Counted from the first letter of the stretch, positions 1-6,944 are shown. The stretch is DNA of 15,946 bases from Sideroxydans lithotrophicus (GCA_022736605.1 DZDB01000036.1:1-15946), one strand, 5' to 3'. Program-made: numbers and translations. The notes: generated by a model from the sequence alone, not told the origin.

Positions 1-61
1 TTTTATTTTGTGCAGCAGAAATTCACTTATGTTGGCGCTTACTGGTTTGGATTGAATTGAA

Positions 62-90
62 TTGGCCAGCTTGAAAGTGCTATCTTTAAT
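62..90 (+). promoter_or_regulatory. Possible sigma70-type promoter for the small lipoprotein gene
   Basis: A -35-like TTGGCC (62-67) and a -10-like TTTAAT (85-90) are separated by 17 bases. They match the consensus at 4 of 6 and 5 of 6 positions. Transcription would begin near base 97, leaving a leader of about 20 bases with a GGGGAAG ribosome site before the ATG at 117. An overlapping alternative is TTGAAT (57-62) with TATCTT (81-86), 18 bases apart. The rest of 1-116 shows no gene, only a short tandem ATTGA/ATTGG-like motif around 50-65. Confidence 0.3.
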
Positions 91-116
91 GCTGTGTTGT
101 AGCTTGGGGAAGTCAG

Positions 117-323
117 ATGAAAAGCTTGAGTATGGTATGTCTGGCCGTGTTAGCTTGCGTCAGCGGTTGCAGCGACAGGCAGGCGCCGGTGTCCAAAACG
201 CCGGATAGTCCGCGTCTGTTCGATACCCAGCGCGAGGCATTGCAGCGCGCCAAGGGAGTTGAACAAACTGTACAACAGCAAAGCCAGATTGAGAAACAGG
301 TGATTGATCAGCAAGGCGATTGA
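117..323 (+). CDS. Small predicted lipoprotein, 68 aa, function unknown
   Basis: The N-terminus has one Lys, a hydrophobic stretch and a lipobox VSGC with the lipidated cysteine at residue 18, so signal peptidase II processing and outer-membrane or periplasmic anchoring are expected. The mature part is about 50 residues, polar and rich in Gln, Lys and Glu. Its LFDTQREALQRAKGVEQT region looks helical and resembles small unnamed lipoproteins I have seen in betaproteobacteria. A GGGGAAG ribosome site lies 5-6 bases before the ATG. The gene runs convergently into tcdA and overlaps its 3' end by 16 bases, with no visible terminator between them. The function is unknown; it is not long enough to hold an enzymatic domain. 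Confidence 0.75.
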   Translation: MKSLSMVCLAVLACVSGCSDRQAPVSKTPDSPRLFDTQREALQRAKGVEQTVQQQSQIEKQVIDQQGD

Positions 324-1084
324 GACGTCAGTGCTTTAAATTCTGTTGTCTTGATTTCGGCTTCTCCTAGCAAGCGATGAATAACCTCTCCTGCGAGCAT
401 TAATCCAAACAGCGCGGGCATGTAACTGATGGTGCCATTGACTGCCCTGGGGCGCCCAGGCCCATCTACTGGCTCAGGCGGCAAGGGGGTTGAGGGTGGC
501 TCATCCGAAAAAACGGTTAGTATGCCTGTTTTGATGCCGTTACGGTGCAGGCGCTTGCGCATGATGCGAGCGAGCGGGCACATTTCGGTTTTGCTGATAT
601 CCGCGAGTTTTACGCGGGCAGGATCCAGCCGGTTGCCAGCGCCCATGCTGGATGCGACAGGGCGTTGTTTGTTTACGGCAGCCTGTATCAACGCCACCTT
701 GCAGTTAAGTGAATCAATGCAATCAATAACGTAGTCAACATCGTCAGGAAGATGTCCTGATACGTTTTCAGGCGTCAGAAAAAGCATTTTTATCTCTACC
801 TGACAAAGCGGATTAATGTCCTTGATGCGTTGCGACATCAGTTCGGCTTTATATTTGCCTACGGTGGAAAGCAATGCGGGCAATTGTCGGTTGATATTGC
901 TGCTGGCAACCACGTCGTGATCGATCAGCGTGAGGCGCCCAATGCCTGCGCGTGCTAGTGCTTCCACACAATACGAGCCGACGCCACCCAGTCCGGCAAC
1001 CAGAATGTGCTTGTCGGTCAGTAACTGTAATCCCTCGTTCCCCAAGAGTATGTGGCTGCGGCTAAACTGTGGCTGAATTGTCAT
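308..1084 (-). CDS. tcdA: tRNA threonylcarbamoyladenosine dehydratase TcdA (CsdL/YgdL family)
   Basis: This E1-like ThiF-family enzyme uses ATP to cyclise t6A37 to ct6A in ANN-decoding tRNAs. With the chosen start it is 258 aa, close to the E. coli enzyme (about 268). It shows the nucleotide loop GLGGVGS (residues 31-37), the following IDHD with its acidic residues (55-57), NINRQ (63-67) and the family-typical CIDS segment. The reading frame stays open for 17 further codons upstream, but MTIQPQFSRS at 1084 is preferred. It matches the family N-terminus, and its ATG shares bases with the antiporter stop (ATGA, 1081-1084), a classic coupling arrangement. The ribosome site is weak (AAGA), which fits coupled translation. 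It is the last gene of the minus-strand operon and overlaps the small lipoprotein gene by 16 bases. Confidence 0.9.
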   Translation of the reverse strand: MTIQPQFSRSHILLGNEGLQLLTDKHILVAGLGGVGSYCVEALARAGIGRLTLIDHDVVASSNINRQLPALLSTVGKYKAELMSQRIKDINPLCQVEIKMLFLTPENVSGHLPDDVDYVIDCIDSLNCKVALIQAAVNKQRPVASSMGAGNRLDPARVKLADISKTEMCPLARIMRKRLHRNGIKTGILTVFSDEPPSTPLPPEPVDGPGRPRAVNGTISYMPALFGLMLAGEVIHRLLGEAEIKTTEFKALTSQSPC

Positions 1085-2343
1085 GTTTTTTCTTGTGCAA
1101 AATTCGATGTCTTTGCCTCGTGTTGGTATAGCCATTTGATGATGAATGGCGGTACCACCGTCGTGAGCGCAATGACGATCAGTAGTGCAGCATAAATTTG
1201 TGCATCCAGAATGCCGTTGGCATAACCGAGTTGCGCAAAAATCAATCCGACTTCACCGCGCGGAATCATGGACAGGCCGATAATGGCCTGCTGCAAGCGG
1301 GGTTCTTTGATAAGGTAGCCAGCGACCAGTTTTCCCGCCACCGCGACCAGCAGCAGCAAAGCCGACAATCCCCAAACGAAGCCGGAGGACCAATCTACCT
1401 GTTTGAGATTCAGTGAAATCCCGACCATGATGAAGAATAGCGGTGTGAAGGTATGAATCAGCGGCCGCATTTGTGTTTCGAGCTGATGCGAAAGCGCCGG
1501 ATTGGGCGCGAAAATACGATTAATGCGATCTATAAATGGCACCTTGAAACGTGAAGACAGGCTGATGCGGAAATGCTGACTCATGGCAATGCCGGCGGCA
1601 AATCCACCCATGATCTCTGGCGCGCCGATCGCATGCGCGAGATAACTGAACAGCATGATCAGGCTCAGTGTCATGGTCAATAACAGGCCAGGTGCGGTCT
1701 GGTCGCTGCGATCGAACTGCGCAATGATATAACCGATAAATTTTGCTGCTATCGGCGAAATCAACATGAACAGCACAATGTATGCCCCAACTTTTGCCGT
1801 CGCGATCAGTGACATTTCACCGGAAACGGCGAACTGATAAAGGAATGCCAGCAGAATGACGCCGACGATATCGTCCAGCACAGCTGCGCCGACAACAATC
1901 TGGGCTTCGTCGGAGTTGCGGCGCTGCAGGTCGGTGAGTACGCGCACGGTGATGCCTATGCTGGTTGCCGTGAGCGTACCTGCAATAAATAAACTGGCCA
2001 GCAAGGGTAGATCAAAAATCTGATGGCTGACCAGGTAACCAAAGCCGAATGGGAACACCACGCCTGCAATCGCTACAACAATGGGCTTCGAGCCCGCTTT
2101 GGCAAGTCGGAATACATCGGTATCCATGCCAACTTCGAATAACAGCAAAATAATACCAATCTCCGCCAGCAGCTTCATTGTGGCGTCGGCGCTGACCAGG
2201 CCGAATAAAGATGGCCCGATAATCAATCCAGCAGCGAGTTCGCCAATAACAGCCGGTACGCCAATGCGCATGGCAATTTCGGACAAGAAACGCGCCGCCA
2301 GCAACAAAACAGCCAGTAACAGGAAAAAATTGTGTGCTTCCAT
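1081..2343 (-). CDS. CPA2-family cation:proton antiporter (NapA/KefB-like)
   Basis: This 420-aa integral membrane protein consists of a single Na+/H+ exchanger domain with roughly 12-13 hydrophobic segments. The motif AAVLDDIVGVI places adjacent aspartates at residues 157-158, the DD pair that marks electrogenic NapA-type antiporters. TATSIGITVRVL (about 125-136) matches the unwound-helix region, and SMIPRGEVGLIFAQLG is the conserved late-helix motif. The C-terminus is a short polar tail with no TrkA-N (RCK) domain, so regulation by NAD(H) or glutathione as in KefB/KefC is unlikely. Na+/H+ exchange is the likeliest activity, but K+ cannot be excluded from sequence. The start ATG lies 14 bases after the tatD stop, with AAGG upstream, and its stop overlaps the tcdA start. 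The pairing with tcdA is noted as a finding. Confidence 0.88.
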   Translation of the reverse strand: MEAHNFFLLLAVLLLAARFLSEIAMRIGVPAVIGELAAGLIIGPSLFGLVSADATMKLLAEIGIILLLFEVGMDTDVFRLAKAGSKPIVVAIAGVVFPFGFGYLVSHQIFDLPLLASLFIAGTLTATSIGITVRVLTDLQRRNSDEAQIVVGAAVLDDIVGVILLAFLYQFAVSGEMSLIATAKVGAYIVLFMLISPIAAKFIGYIIAQFDRSDQTAPGLLLTMTLSLIMLFSYLAHAIGAPEIMGGFAAGIAMSQHFRISLSSRFKVPFIDRINRIFAPNPALSHQLETQMRPLIHTFTPLFFIMVGISLNLKQVDWSSGFVWGLSALLLLVAVAGKLVAGYLIKEPRLQQAIIGLSMIPRGEVGLIFAQLGYANGILDAQIYAALLIVIALTTVVPPFIIKWLYQHEAKTSNFAQEKT

Positions 2344-2357
2344 ATTGGATAAGGCCT

Positions 2358-3140
2358 TCAGTCAGTAACACGCATCCCATTTAAAGCGGGTAACGCTACC
2401 AATGCATTGCGGGTAGTGGATTCGTAGATGATATCAGCCGTACAGTTACGCAGCTTGGCTAACTCGTTAGCGATGCTGGACAATTGTTCCGGGCTGTTAC
2501 GCTGATGAGGCATCCAGGCGGGTGGCATGTCGGGTGCATCAGTTTCAAGCACGATCGATTCCAGCGGCAATTCGGCGGCAAGGCGACGTAAATTGTTCGC
2601 CCGAGTGTAAGTCATCGCGCCACCAAAGCCCAGTTTGAGGCCTTGTTTAATGAACGCCAGCGCCTGCTGCTGGCTGCCGCTGAAAGCATGGGCTATGCCG
2701 TGTCTTATACCAAAGCGGCGCAGTTGCTTGAGTACCGGATCGTTGGCACGGCGGCTGTGCAGAATAACCGGCAGCTCAAATTCGCGAGCGATTTTGAGCT
2801 GTTCAATAAAATAGTATTCCTGAATATTCAGATCCAGTCCCGGCACAAACAAATCCAGTCCAATTTCGCCTATGGCCACTGGCCGCTGTAACGCCACCGT
2901 TGTACGTAATGTCGCCAGATGTTCAGGCTGGTGCATGGATATATACATCGGATGCAGACCCAGCGCAGGCATACACATGGCATGCGCTTGATGCAGCGCG
3001 AGCACTGCTGCAAAGGCGCTACACTGCACTGCAGGTACCACTATCATGGCGACGCCATTGTGGCGTGCCTGCTGGATGACGCGTGCGCGATCTTCGTCGA
3101 ATTCTGTGGCATCAAGGTGGCAGTGGGTGTCAATCAGCAT
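2358..3140 (-). CDS. yjjV: TatD-family metal-dependent hydrolase, YjjV type
   Basis: The 260-aa protein is a metal-dependent TIM-barrel hydrolase of the amidohydrolase superfamily. Metal ligands are visible: HCH at residues 6-8, GEIGLD near 95, the His of ILHSRR, the His of AHAFSG, and the Asp of LETDAPDMPP. GEIGLDLF and ETDAPDMP, together with the end-to-end match I recall to E. coli YjjV, favour the YjjV subgroup over TatD proper. TatD proteins are reported as 3'-5' DNA exonucleases, but the YjjV substrate is not firmly known. The start ATG lies inside the 3' end of mutY (7-base overlap), there is no strong ribosome site, and translation is probably coupled to mutY. The link to a DNA-repair glycosylase hints at a nucleic-acid role, which is inference. 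Confidence 0.88.
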   Translation of the reverse strand: MLIDTHCHLDATEFDEDRARVIQQARHNGVAMIVVPAVQCSAFAAVLALHQAHAMCMPALGLHPMYISMHQPEHLATLRTTVALQRPVAIGEIGLDLFVPGLDLNIQEYYFIEQLKIAREFELPVILHSRRANDPVLKQLRRFGIRHGIAHAFSGSQQQALAFIKQGLKLGFGGAMTYTRANNLRRLAAELPLESIVLETDAPDMPPAWMPHQRNSPEQLSSIANELAKLRNCTADIIYESTTRNALVALPALNGMRVTD

Positions 3141-4195
3141 GGTGTTCTGTGCACATCACTTGCTGTTAACTGTTGCAATAGTTTCCGCACCGGTGTCGGA
3201 ATGCCTGCAGCCAGTGCAGCAGTGGGTGTAAACCAGTCGATCTGGACGGCTGTCGTCAATTCAGAACCGGCTGCGACGCTGAATATTTCTGGCGCAATAT
3301 GCAAATGAAAATGAGTAAAACTATGTCGCAACAACGGCAGGCTGCCTGCGGGCGTCACTGCAAGGCCAAAGGTATGTAAACAGTGTTGCTTGCTATCCAG
3401 TTGTGATGCGATCTCAGGCAGGCTCCACAGCCCACCCCAAATGCCCTTGTTCGTACGTTTTTGCAGCATTACTTTGCCATTGCAATGCAAAATCAGCATA
3501 CGTACTGTTTTTTGCGGCAAGGCTTTTTTCGGACGTGGCGTAGGCAGTAAGTGAATCTGGCCGGTGGCATGAGCGACACAACCGGCTTGAACCGGGCATT
3601 GATGGCAGTCGGGTTTGCTGCGTGTGCACACACCGGCGCCAAAATCCATCAAAGCCTGGGTGTATGTGTCGATCTGCTGTGCGGGCAACAAAGATTCGGC
3701 CAGTCGCCAAAGCGCCGTTTCGGTTTTTTTCTCGCCGGGATAACCGCTGATGGCGAAGTGGCGGGCGAGCACACGCTTGACGTTGCCGTCCAGAATGGCC
3801 GCGCGGGTACCAAACGCAAAGGCCGCAATGGCTGCTGCGGTAGAACGGCCAATGCCCGGCAATGCAACGATGCCGTCGAGCGTTTCTGGGAACCGGCCAC
3901 GATGGTGTGTCATCACGCGTTGTGCTGCCGCATGCAGATTGCGCGCGCGCGAGTAGTAACCGAGGCCGCTCCACATCGCCAGTACATCATCCTGATGAGC
4001 CTTGGCAAGGCTGGCGATATCCGGAAAGCGATCTAAAAAGGCTTGATAGTAGGCGATGACGGTGCCGACCTGGGTTTGCTGCAGCATGATTTCCGACAGC
4101 CAGATGCGGTAAGGGTCGCGGGTATTTTGCCACGGCAGCGTATGACGGCCATGAGTAGTTTGCCAGTCAATCAACTGCTGAGCGAAGTCAGCCAT
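3134..4195 (-). CDS. mutY: A/G-specific adenine DNA glycosylase MutY
   Basis: MutY removes adenine mispaired with 8-oxoguanine in base-excision repair. The 353-aa product has the helix-hairpin-helix LPGIGRSTAAAI (112-123), catalytic Glu35 in LSEIMLQQTQV and catalytic Asp136 in ILDGNVKRV. The [4Fe-4S] ligands are C190, C197, C200 and C206, spaced C-x6-C-x2-C-x5-C. The C-terminal MutT-like domain includes QKRTNKGIWGGLWSLPE. The 8-oxoG-reading loop, FSH in E. coli, appears here as FTH. A TTG one codon upstream (4198) is open, but the ATG at 4195 is preferred because it is a canonical start giving the usual MADFA-like N-terminus. The ribosome site is weak. The gene overlaps tatD by 7 bases and lies 65 bases downstream of the DUF1631 gene. 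Confidence 0.95.
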   Translation of the reverse strand: MADFAQQLIDWQTTHGRHTLPWQNTRDPYRIWLSEIMLQQTQVGTVIAYYQAFLDRFPDIASLAKAHQDDVLAMWSGLGYYSRARNLHAAAQRVMTHHRGRFPETLDGIVALPGIGRSTAAAIAAFAFGTRAAILDGNVKRVLARHFAISGYPGEKKTETALWRLAESLLPAQQIDTYTQALMDFGAGVCTRSKPDCHQCPVQAGCVAHATGQIHLLPTPRPKKALPQKTVRMLILHCNGKVMLQKRTNKGIWGGLWSLPEIASQLDSKQHCLHTFGLAVTPAGSLPLLRHSFTHFHLHIAPEIFSVAAGSELTTAVQIDWFTPTAALAAGIPTPVRKLLQQLTASDVHRTPC

Positions 4196-4198
4196 CAA

Positions 4199-4227
4199 TA
4201 AAAAATCCGGGTGAATTCAATCAGCCC
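4199..4227 (-). terminator. Weak terminator or attenuator-like hairpin between DUF1631 gene and mutY
   Basis: Read on the minus strand, GGG-C-TGA can pair with TCA-CCC (6 pairs, one bulged C, 6-base loop, bases 4209-4227). GGA and a run of six T follow just before the mutY start. The stem is short and imperfect, so partial termination or none is possible. It would separate the DUF1631 transcript from the mutY operon. Confidence 0.25.
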
Positions 4228-4260
4228 AGTGTAGCTGTCGATGCAATGCGCGACAAGCCG

Positions 4261-6498
4261 CTATTGACCTGGCTGTAAATTGGAAATGAGATTTTCCACC
4301 GCACGTTCGGTGAGGGGGGAGCTTTCAAGGATGTGTGCTTCACCCAGCCGCAGGCGACTTGCCAAACGTGGCAAGGCGATCGTCAACGCCTCCAGCCCCT
4401 GATTGTTGGTGAACAGATAAATGCCACGTAGCGAGCTGATCCATGACAAACGAGCCAGGCGTTCAGAGCCGTCTTCATTGAGAAATGACATCCAGACGCC
4501 TTTTTTCAGGTTGCGCGCGCACGCCGTATGCTCGTCTTCCGGTTCGTCCGGGTCACTGACGGCGGACAAATCATAGCTTTCGTTTTCAGTTTGTGTGTAG
4601 TTGGCGATTTCGACAACGCTGTCTGCCGTGTCATGCGCTGAAAGGGATGGACTATTTTGAACCACCTGCTGATATTGCAAGCCAGCCTTGACCGCATCAG
4701 CATGACAGGTCACCAGTTTGGAAAAGACAATTTCCCGCTCGCGCGGGTCAATCTGGATGCTGTTCATACCTTCGCGCAGGTGTTTGAGCAGATCTGGCAG
4801 CATGACCACCAACGACAAACGATCTTCGGTATTGCGTTTGGCAGCGACGCTCCATATCAAGTCGTGCATGGTTTGCAGATGTACTTGCCACGCCGGGCTG
4901 GCCTCGCCAGTTTCCACAAAAGCATGTGTCAGCACTTGATGCCATGGCCCCGCCAGGAATGTTTGTATGGCCTCAGGCAATGTTTTTCCCGAGCTTGCCT
5001 GACGAATTTTATCTTCGACTACGACGCTGGCAATTTCCTTGCGCTCTGCGATTTCGAGCGCCTGGCTGGACAGTTCAACAGCCGTTTCAGCGTTGATCTG
5101 CTGGGTTTGCATGAATGCCTGTAAGGAATCCAGCAAACTGGCAAACAGACTGACATCATCAGAAAAGTCTGCCAGGATGGATTGAACAATCGTGTCAATT
5201 TGCTGGTACAGGTTGAGGTTGTACTCGCCTTCTTCACACCAGCCGATCGAGGCTGCAGCGATTTCATCCAGCAAGCGACGCGCCGGGTGCGATTTTTTGG
5301 AAAAGAACTGCTTATCCAGCATCGCCACTTTCAGCACTGGAATTTGTAGCCGACCGATCAAGGCCTTGAGCTTGTCGGGGATGCTGCGGTCATCAAAAAT
5401 ATAGTCAAACAACATCGCCACGATGTCGATGGTGAAGGCATCAACATGGTTGTCATTCGCTACCATGCCTGAGCTGCGCAGGTCGTGCAGGATATTGACG
5501 CTGCCGTTATGTAACAGGGCTGGATCCAGGCCACCCGTACTGATGGCTTCTCCGCGTTGCAGCTGGGTCAGCAGCGGTATCGAAATCGTGTGTTCACTGG
5601 CTGCGACATGATTGCTGCCACCCGTGGACAGTTTGCCCAGCATGCCACCACCCGTGGAAACTGATGCGCCCGCAGATTGCGCAAGCAGCCGTTGTAATAG
5701 TGCGAATAAATCCTGGCCGTTATCGGTGGTAGCGCCGCCGCCGGTTTCATGGCGTTCATTTACGCGCGGACTGCGTTCCTTGGGCGTACTGAGGCCAACC
5801 CGGATCGTGGGCAGAATTTCCTTGCCAACCAGAAACTGGTTGGTGCGCTGATAAATACCCGGCAGTTCGCGTGCAATTTGTTGATCGAATTGCTGTAGCA
5901 GGACCAGCTTGACTTTGGCTTCTGCCTCAAGCTGGTCACAGGCAGATAAAAATGCCTGACAGATCGCTTTGGCACCCAACGGATTGCCTTCTTCTTTTGC
6001 GTGTGGGTCACGCAACAGCGCGGCGATGCGTTGATCCAAGGCAGCCAGCTCTTCTACTGAATCGTAACGCAAGCGTGCTGCAGCCTTGTTCAGCGCGAGC
6101 GACTGTTCGAAGTCATCCTCGTCGATCAGCGATAGCTCCATACTCAGACCGCCAGCCTTGGCCTGATTACTGCCGCGTTCGCTAGTGCGTATCTGGGATT
6201 CAAAGGCTTCTACAAAATGTTTTCGCAATGCCAGCACCAGCACCTCGCTGCGATGCTGCAAAATATTTTGCGCCGCGTGATAAAGATTACGGGTTTCCAG
6301 CGTCGGTGACTGATCGGCTTGCAGTAGCAGATGATCCTGCAACGGCGTGCGTTTGTCCTGCCATACCCGGCATACGTCTTCAATGACCTGGTCGCGGCAC
6401 GCGTGAAGCAGCGCCAACGCCTCTGCCGGCGACAGCGTCTTGCGCGATTTGTCGAAGCTGTTGAGGTTGTATACGTTACGTTGCAGTGTGTCGCTCAT
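4261..6498 (-). CDS. DUF1631 domain-containing protein, 745 aa
   Basis: This is a large, soluble-looking protein without signal peptide or membrane segments. It carries the DUF1631 family (Pfam PF07793) over most of its length. Visible family features are the helical N-terminus with repeated polar segments, VAMLFDYIFDDRSIPDKLKA near the middle followed by LIGRLQIPVLKVA, and a C-terminal module LKKGVWMSFLNEDGSERLAR...RGIYLFTNNQG. That module resembles the end of other DUF1631 proteins and is beta-rich, PilZ-like in flavour, but I see no clear c-di-GMP RxxxR motif. Some database entries call such proteins thymidine phosphorylase, which the sequence does not support. The start at 6498 is chosen over an in-frame upstream ATG (6582) because AAAGGA lies 6 bases before it. 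The function is unknown. A tRNA gene lies 118 bases upstream on the same strand. Confidence 0.85.
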   Translation of the reverse strand: MSDTLQRNVYNLNSFDKSRKTLSPAEALALLHACRDQVIEDVCRVWQDKRTPLQDHLLLQADQSPTLETRNLYHAAQNILQHRSEVLVLALRKHFVEAFESQIRTSERGSNQAKAGGLSMELSLIDEDDFEQSLALNKAAARLRYDSVEELAALDQRIAALLRDPHAKEEGNPLGAKAICQAFLSACDQLEAEAKVKLVLLQQFDQQIARELPGIYQRTNQFLVGKEILPTIRVGLSTPKERSPRVNERHETGGGATTDNGQDLFALLQRLLAQSAGASVSTGGGMLGKLSTGGSNHVAASEHTISIPLLTQLQRGEAISTGGLDPALLHNGSVNILHDLRSSGMVANDNHVDAFTIDIVAMLFDYIFDDRSIPDKLKALIGRLQIPVLKVAMLDKQFFSKKSHPARRLLDEIAAASIGWCEEGEYNLNLYQQIDTIVQSILADFSDDVSLFASLLDSLQAFMQTQQINAETAVELSSQALEIAERKEIASVVVEDKIRQASSGKTLPEAIQTFLAGPWHQVLTHAFVETGEASPAWQVHLQTMHDLIWSVAAKRNTEDRLSLVVMLPDLLKHLREGMNSIQIDPREREIVFSKLVTCHADAVKAGLQYQQVVQNSPSLSAHDTADSVVEIANYTQTENESYDLSAVSDPDEPEDEHTACARNLKKGVWMSFLNEDGSERLARLSWISSLRGIYLFTNNQGLEALTIALPRLASRLRLGEAHILESSPLTERAVENLISNLQPGQ

Positions 6499-6504
6499 GC
6501 CGTA

Positions 6505-6526
6505 TCCTTTGCCTGAACTGTCAGGC
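6505..6526 (-). promoter_or_regulatory. Hairpin abutting the Shine-Dalgarno of the DUF1631 gene
   Basis: A perfect 6-bp inverted repeat, GCCTGA and TCAGGC with a 4-base loop (6511-6526), sits directly against the ribosome site AAAGGA (6505-6510, minus strand). In the mRNA it could stack on the ribosome site and modulate initiation. As DNA it could be an operator. No T-run follows on either strand, so it is not an intrinsic terminator. Confidence 0.35.
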
Positions 6527-6616
6527 GGCAGACTGCCATTGCCATGCAGGCGAAAAAAGCCATTGCAGACAGGTAACGACACGGCGAGGGGAATCTTTAG
6601 GAATTTTAAAGCGAGG

Positions 6617-6690
6617 TGGAGCGGGCGATGGGAATCGAACCCACGGCTCTAGCTTGGGAAGCTAGGGTATTACCATTATACGACGCCCGC
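6617..6690 (-). tRNA. tRNA-Gly, anticodon CCC
   Basis: The 74-base gene folds as a complete cloverleaf: acceptor GCGGGCG with CGCCCGC (7 bp), D stem GTAT/ATAC, anticodon stem CTAGC/GCTAG with loop TTCCCAA, and a T arm with loop TTCGATT. The discriminator is T and the CCA end is encoded (6617-6619). The anticodon CCC (complement at 6656-6658) reads GGG glycine codons. No clear T-run terminator is seen between its 3' end and the downstream DUF1631 gene on the same strand, so it may be processed from a longer transcript. Confidence 0.97.
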
Positions 6691-6710
6691 TATGCTAAAA
6701 TTGCCGTTGC

Positions 6711-6739
6711 ATTCTACTTGAATTGTAAGGGTATTTGAA
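6711..6739 (-). promoter_or_regulatory. Likely promoter of the tRNA-Gly gene
   Basis: On the minus strand, TTCAAA (6734-6739) and TAGAAT (6711-6716) are 17 bases apart and match the sigma70 boxes at 4 and 5 of 6 positions. Transcription would start about 15 bases upstream of the mature tRNA, a usual leader length. The -35 box overlaps the TTG codons at the start of the divergent thiS. Confidence 0.5.
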
Positions 6740-6740
6740 G

Positions 6741-6944
6741 TTGATTGAAGTCACCATTAACGGCGCAGCCCAACACTTTCCGCAACCCATCAACGTCGCA
6801 CAACTGGTGGTCGAACTCAATCTGCTTGGCAAACGCATCGCCATCGAGCGCAACGGCGATATTGTCCCGCGTAGCCAGTTTGAGGCTGTGGCGCTGGTTT
6901 CGGGTGACCAACTCGAAATCGTCGTTGCTGTGGGCGGCGGTTAA
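6741..6944 (+). CDS. thiS: Thiamine biosynthesis sulfur-carrier protein ThiS
   Basis: ThiS is the small ubiquitin-like carrier that is thiocarboxylated at its C-terminal glycine and hands sulfur to ThiG. The product is 67 aa with the expected beta-grasp pattern: VTING near the start, GKRIAIERNGDIVPRSQF in the middle, GDQLEIVVAVGGG at the end. The terminal Gly-Gly is intact. No ATG is available. Two in-frame TTG codons compete, at 6735 and 6741. I chose 6741 because TAAGG (6726-6730) is then 10 bases away, a normal spacing for the 5' part of the ribosome site, and the N-terminus length fits E. coli ThiS better. No TPP riboswitch is seen in the 50 bases between this start and the divergent tRNA gene. 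The 64-base gap to thiG holds no clear signal. Confidence 0.88.
   Translation: MIEVTINGAAQHFPQPINVAQLVVELNLLGKRIAIERNGDIVPRSQFEAVALVSGDQLEIVVAVGGG

Noticed and set aside
3414..3974. Minus-strand open frame of 186 codons in the mutY region
   Set aside because: It overlaps mutY in another frame. mutY carries all catalytic and Fe-S residues, so this is a shadow.
5600..5660. Near-repeat CCACCCGTGGA motif inside the DUF1631 gene
   Set aside because: It encodes the repeated STGGG peptide (residues near 300), a coding repeat in a low-complexity linker rather than a mobile or regulatory repeat.
6499..6582. N-terminal extension of the DUF1631 protein to 6582
   Set aside because: The extra 28 residues look like non-coding sequence and contain the hairpin at 6511-6526. 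The ATG at 6498 has a well-placed AAAGGA.
6583..6616. Intrinsic terminator after tRNA-Gly
   Set aside because: No GC-rich stem followed by a T-run is present. A TTTTTT further down (minus strand) has only a long-loop 5-bp pairing before it.
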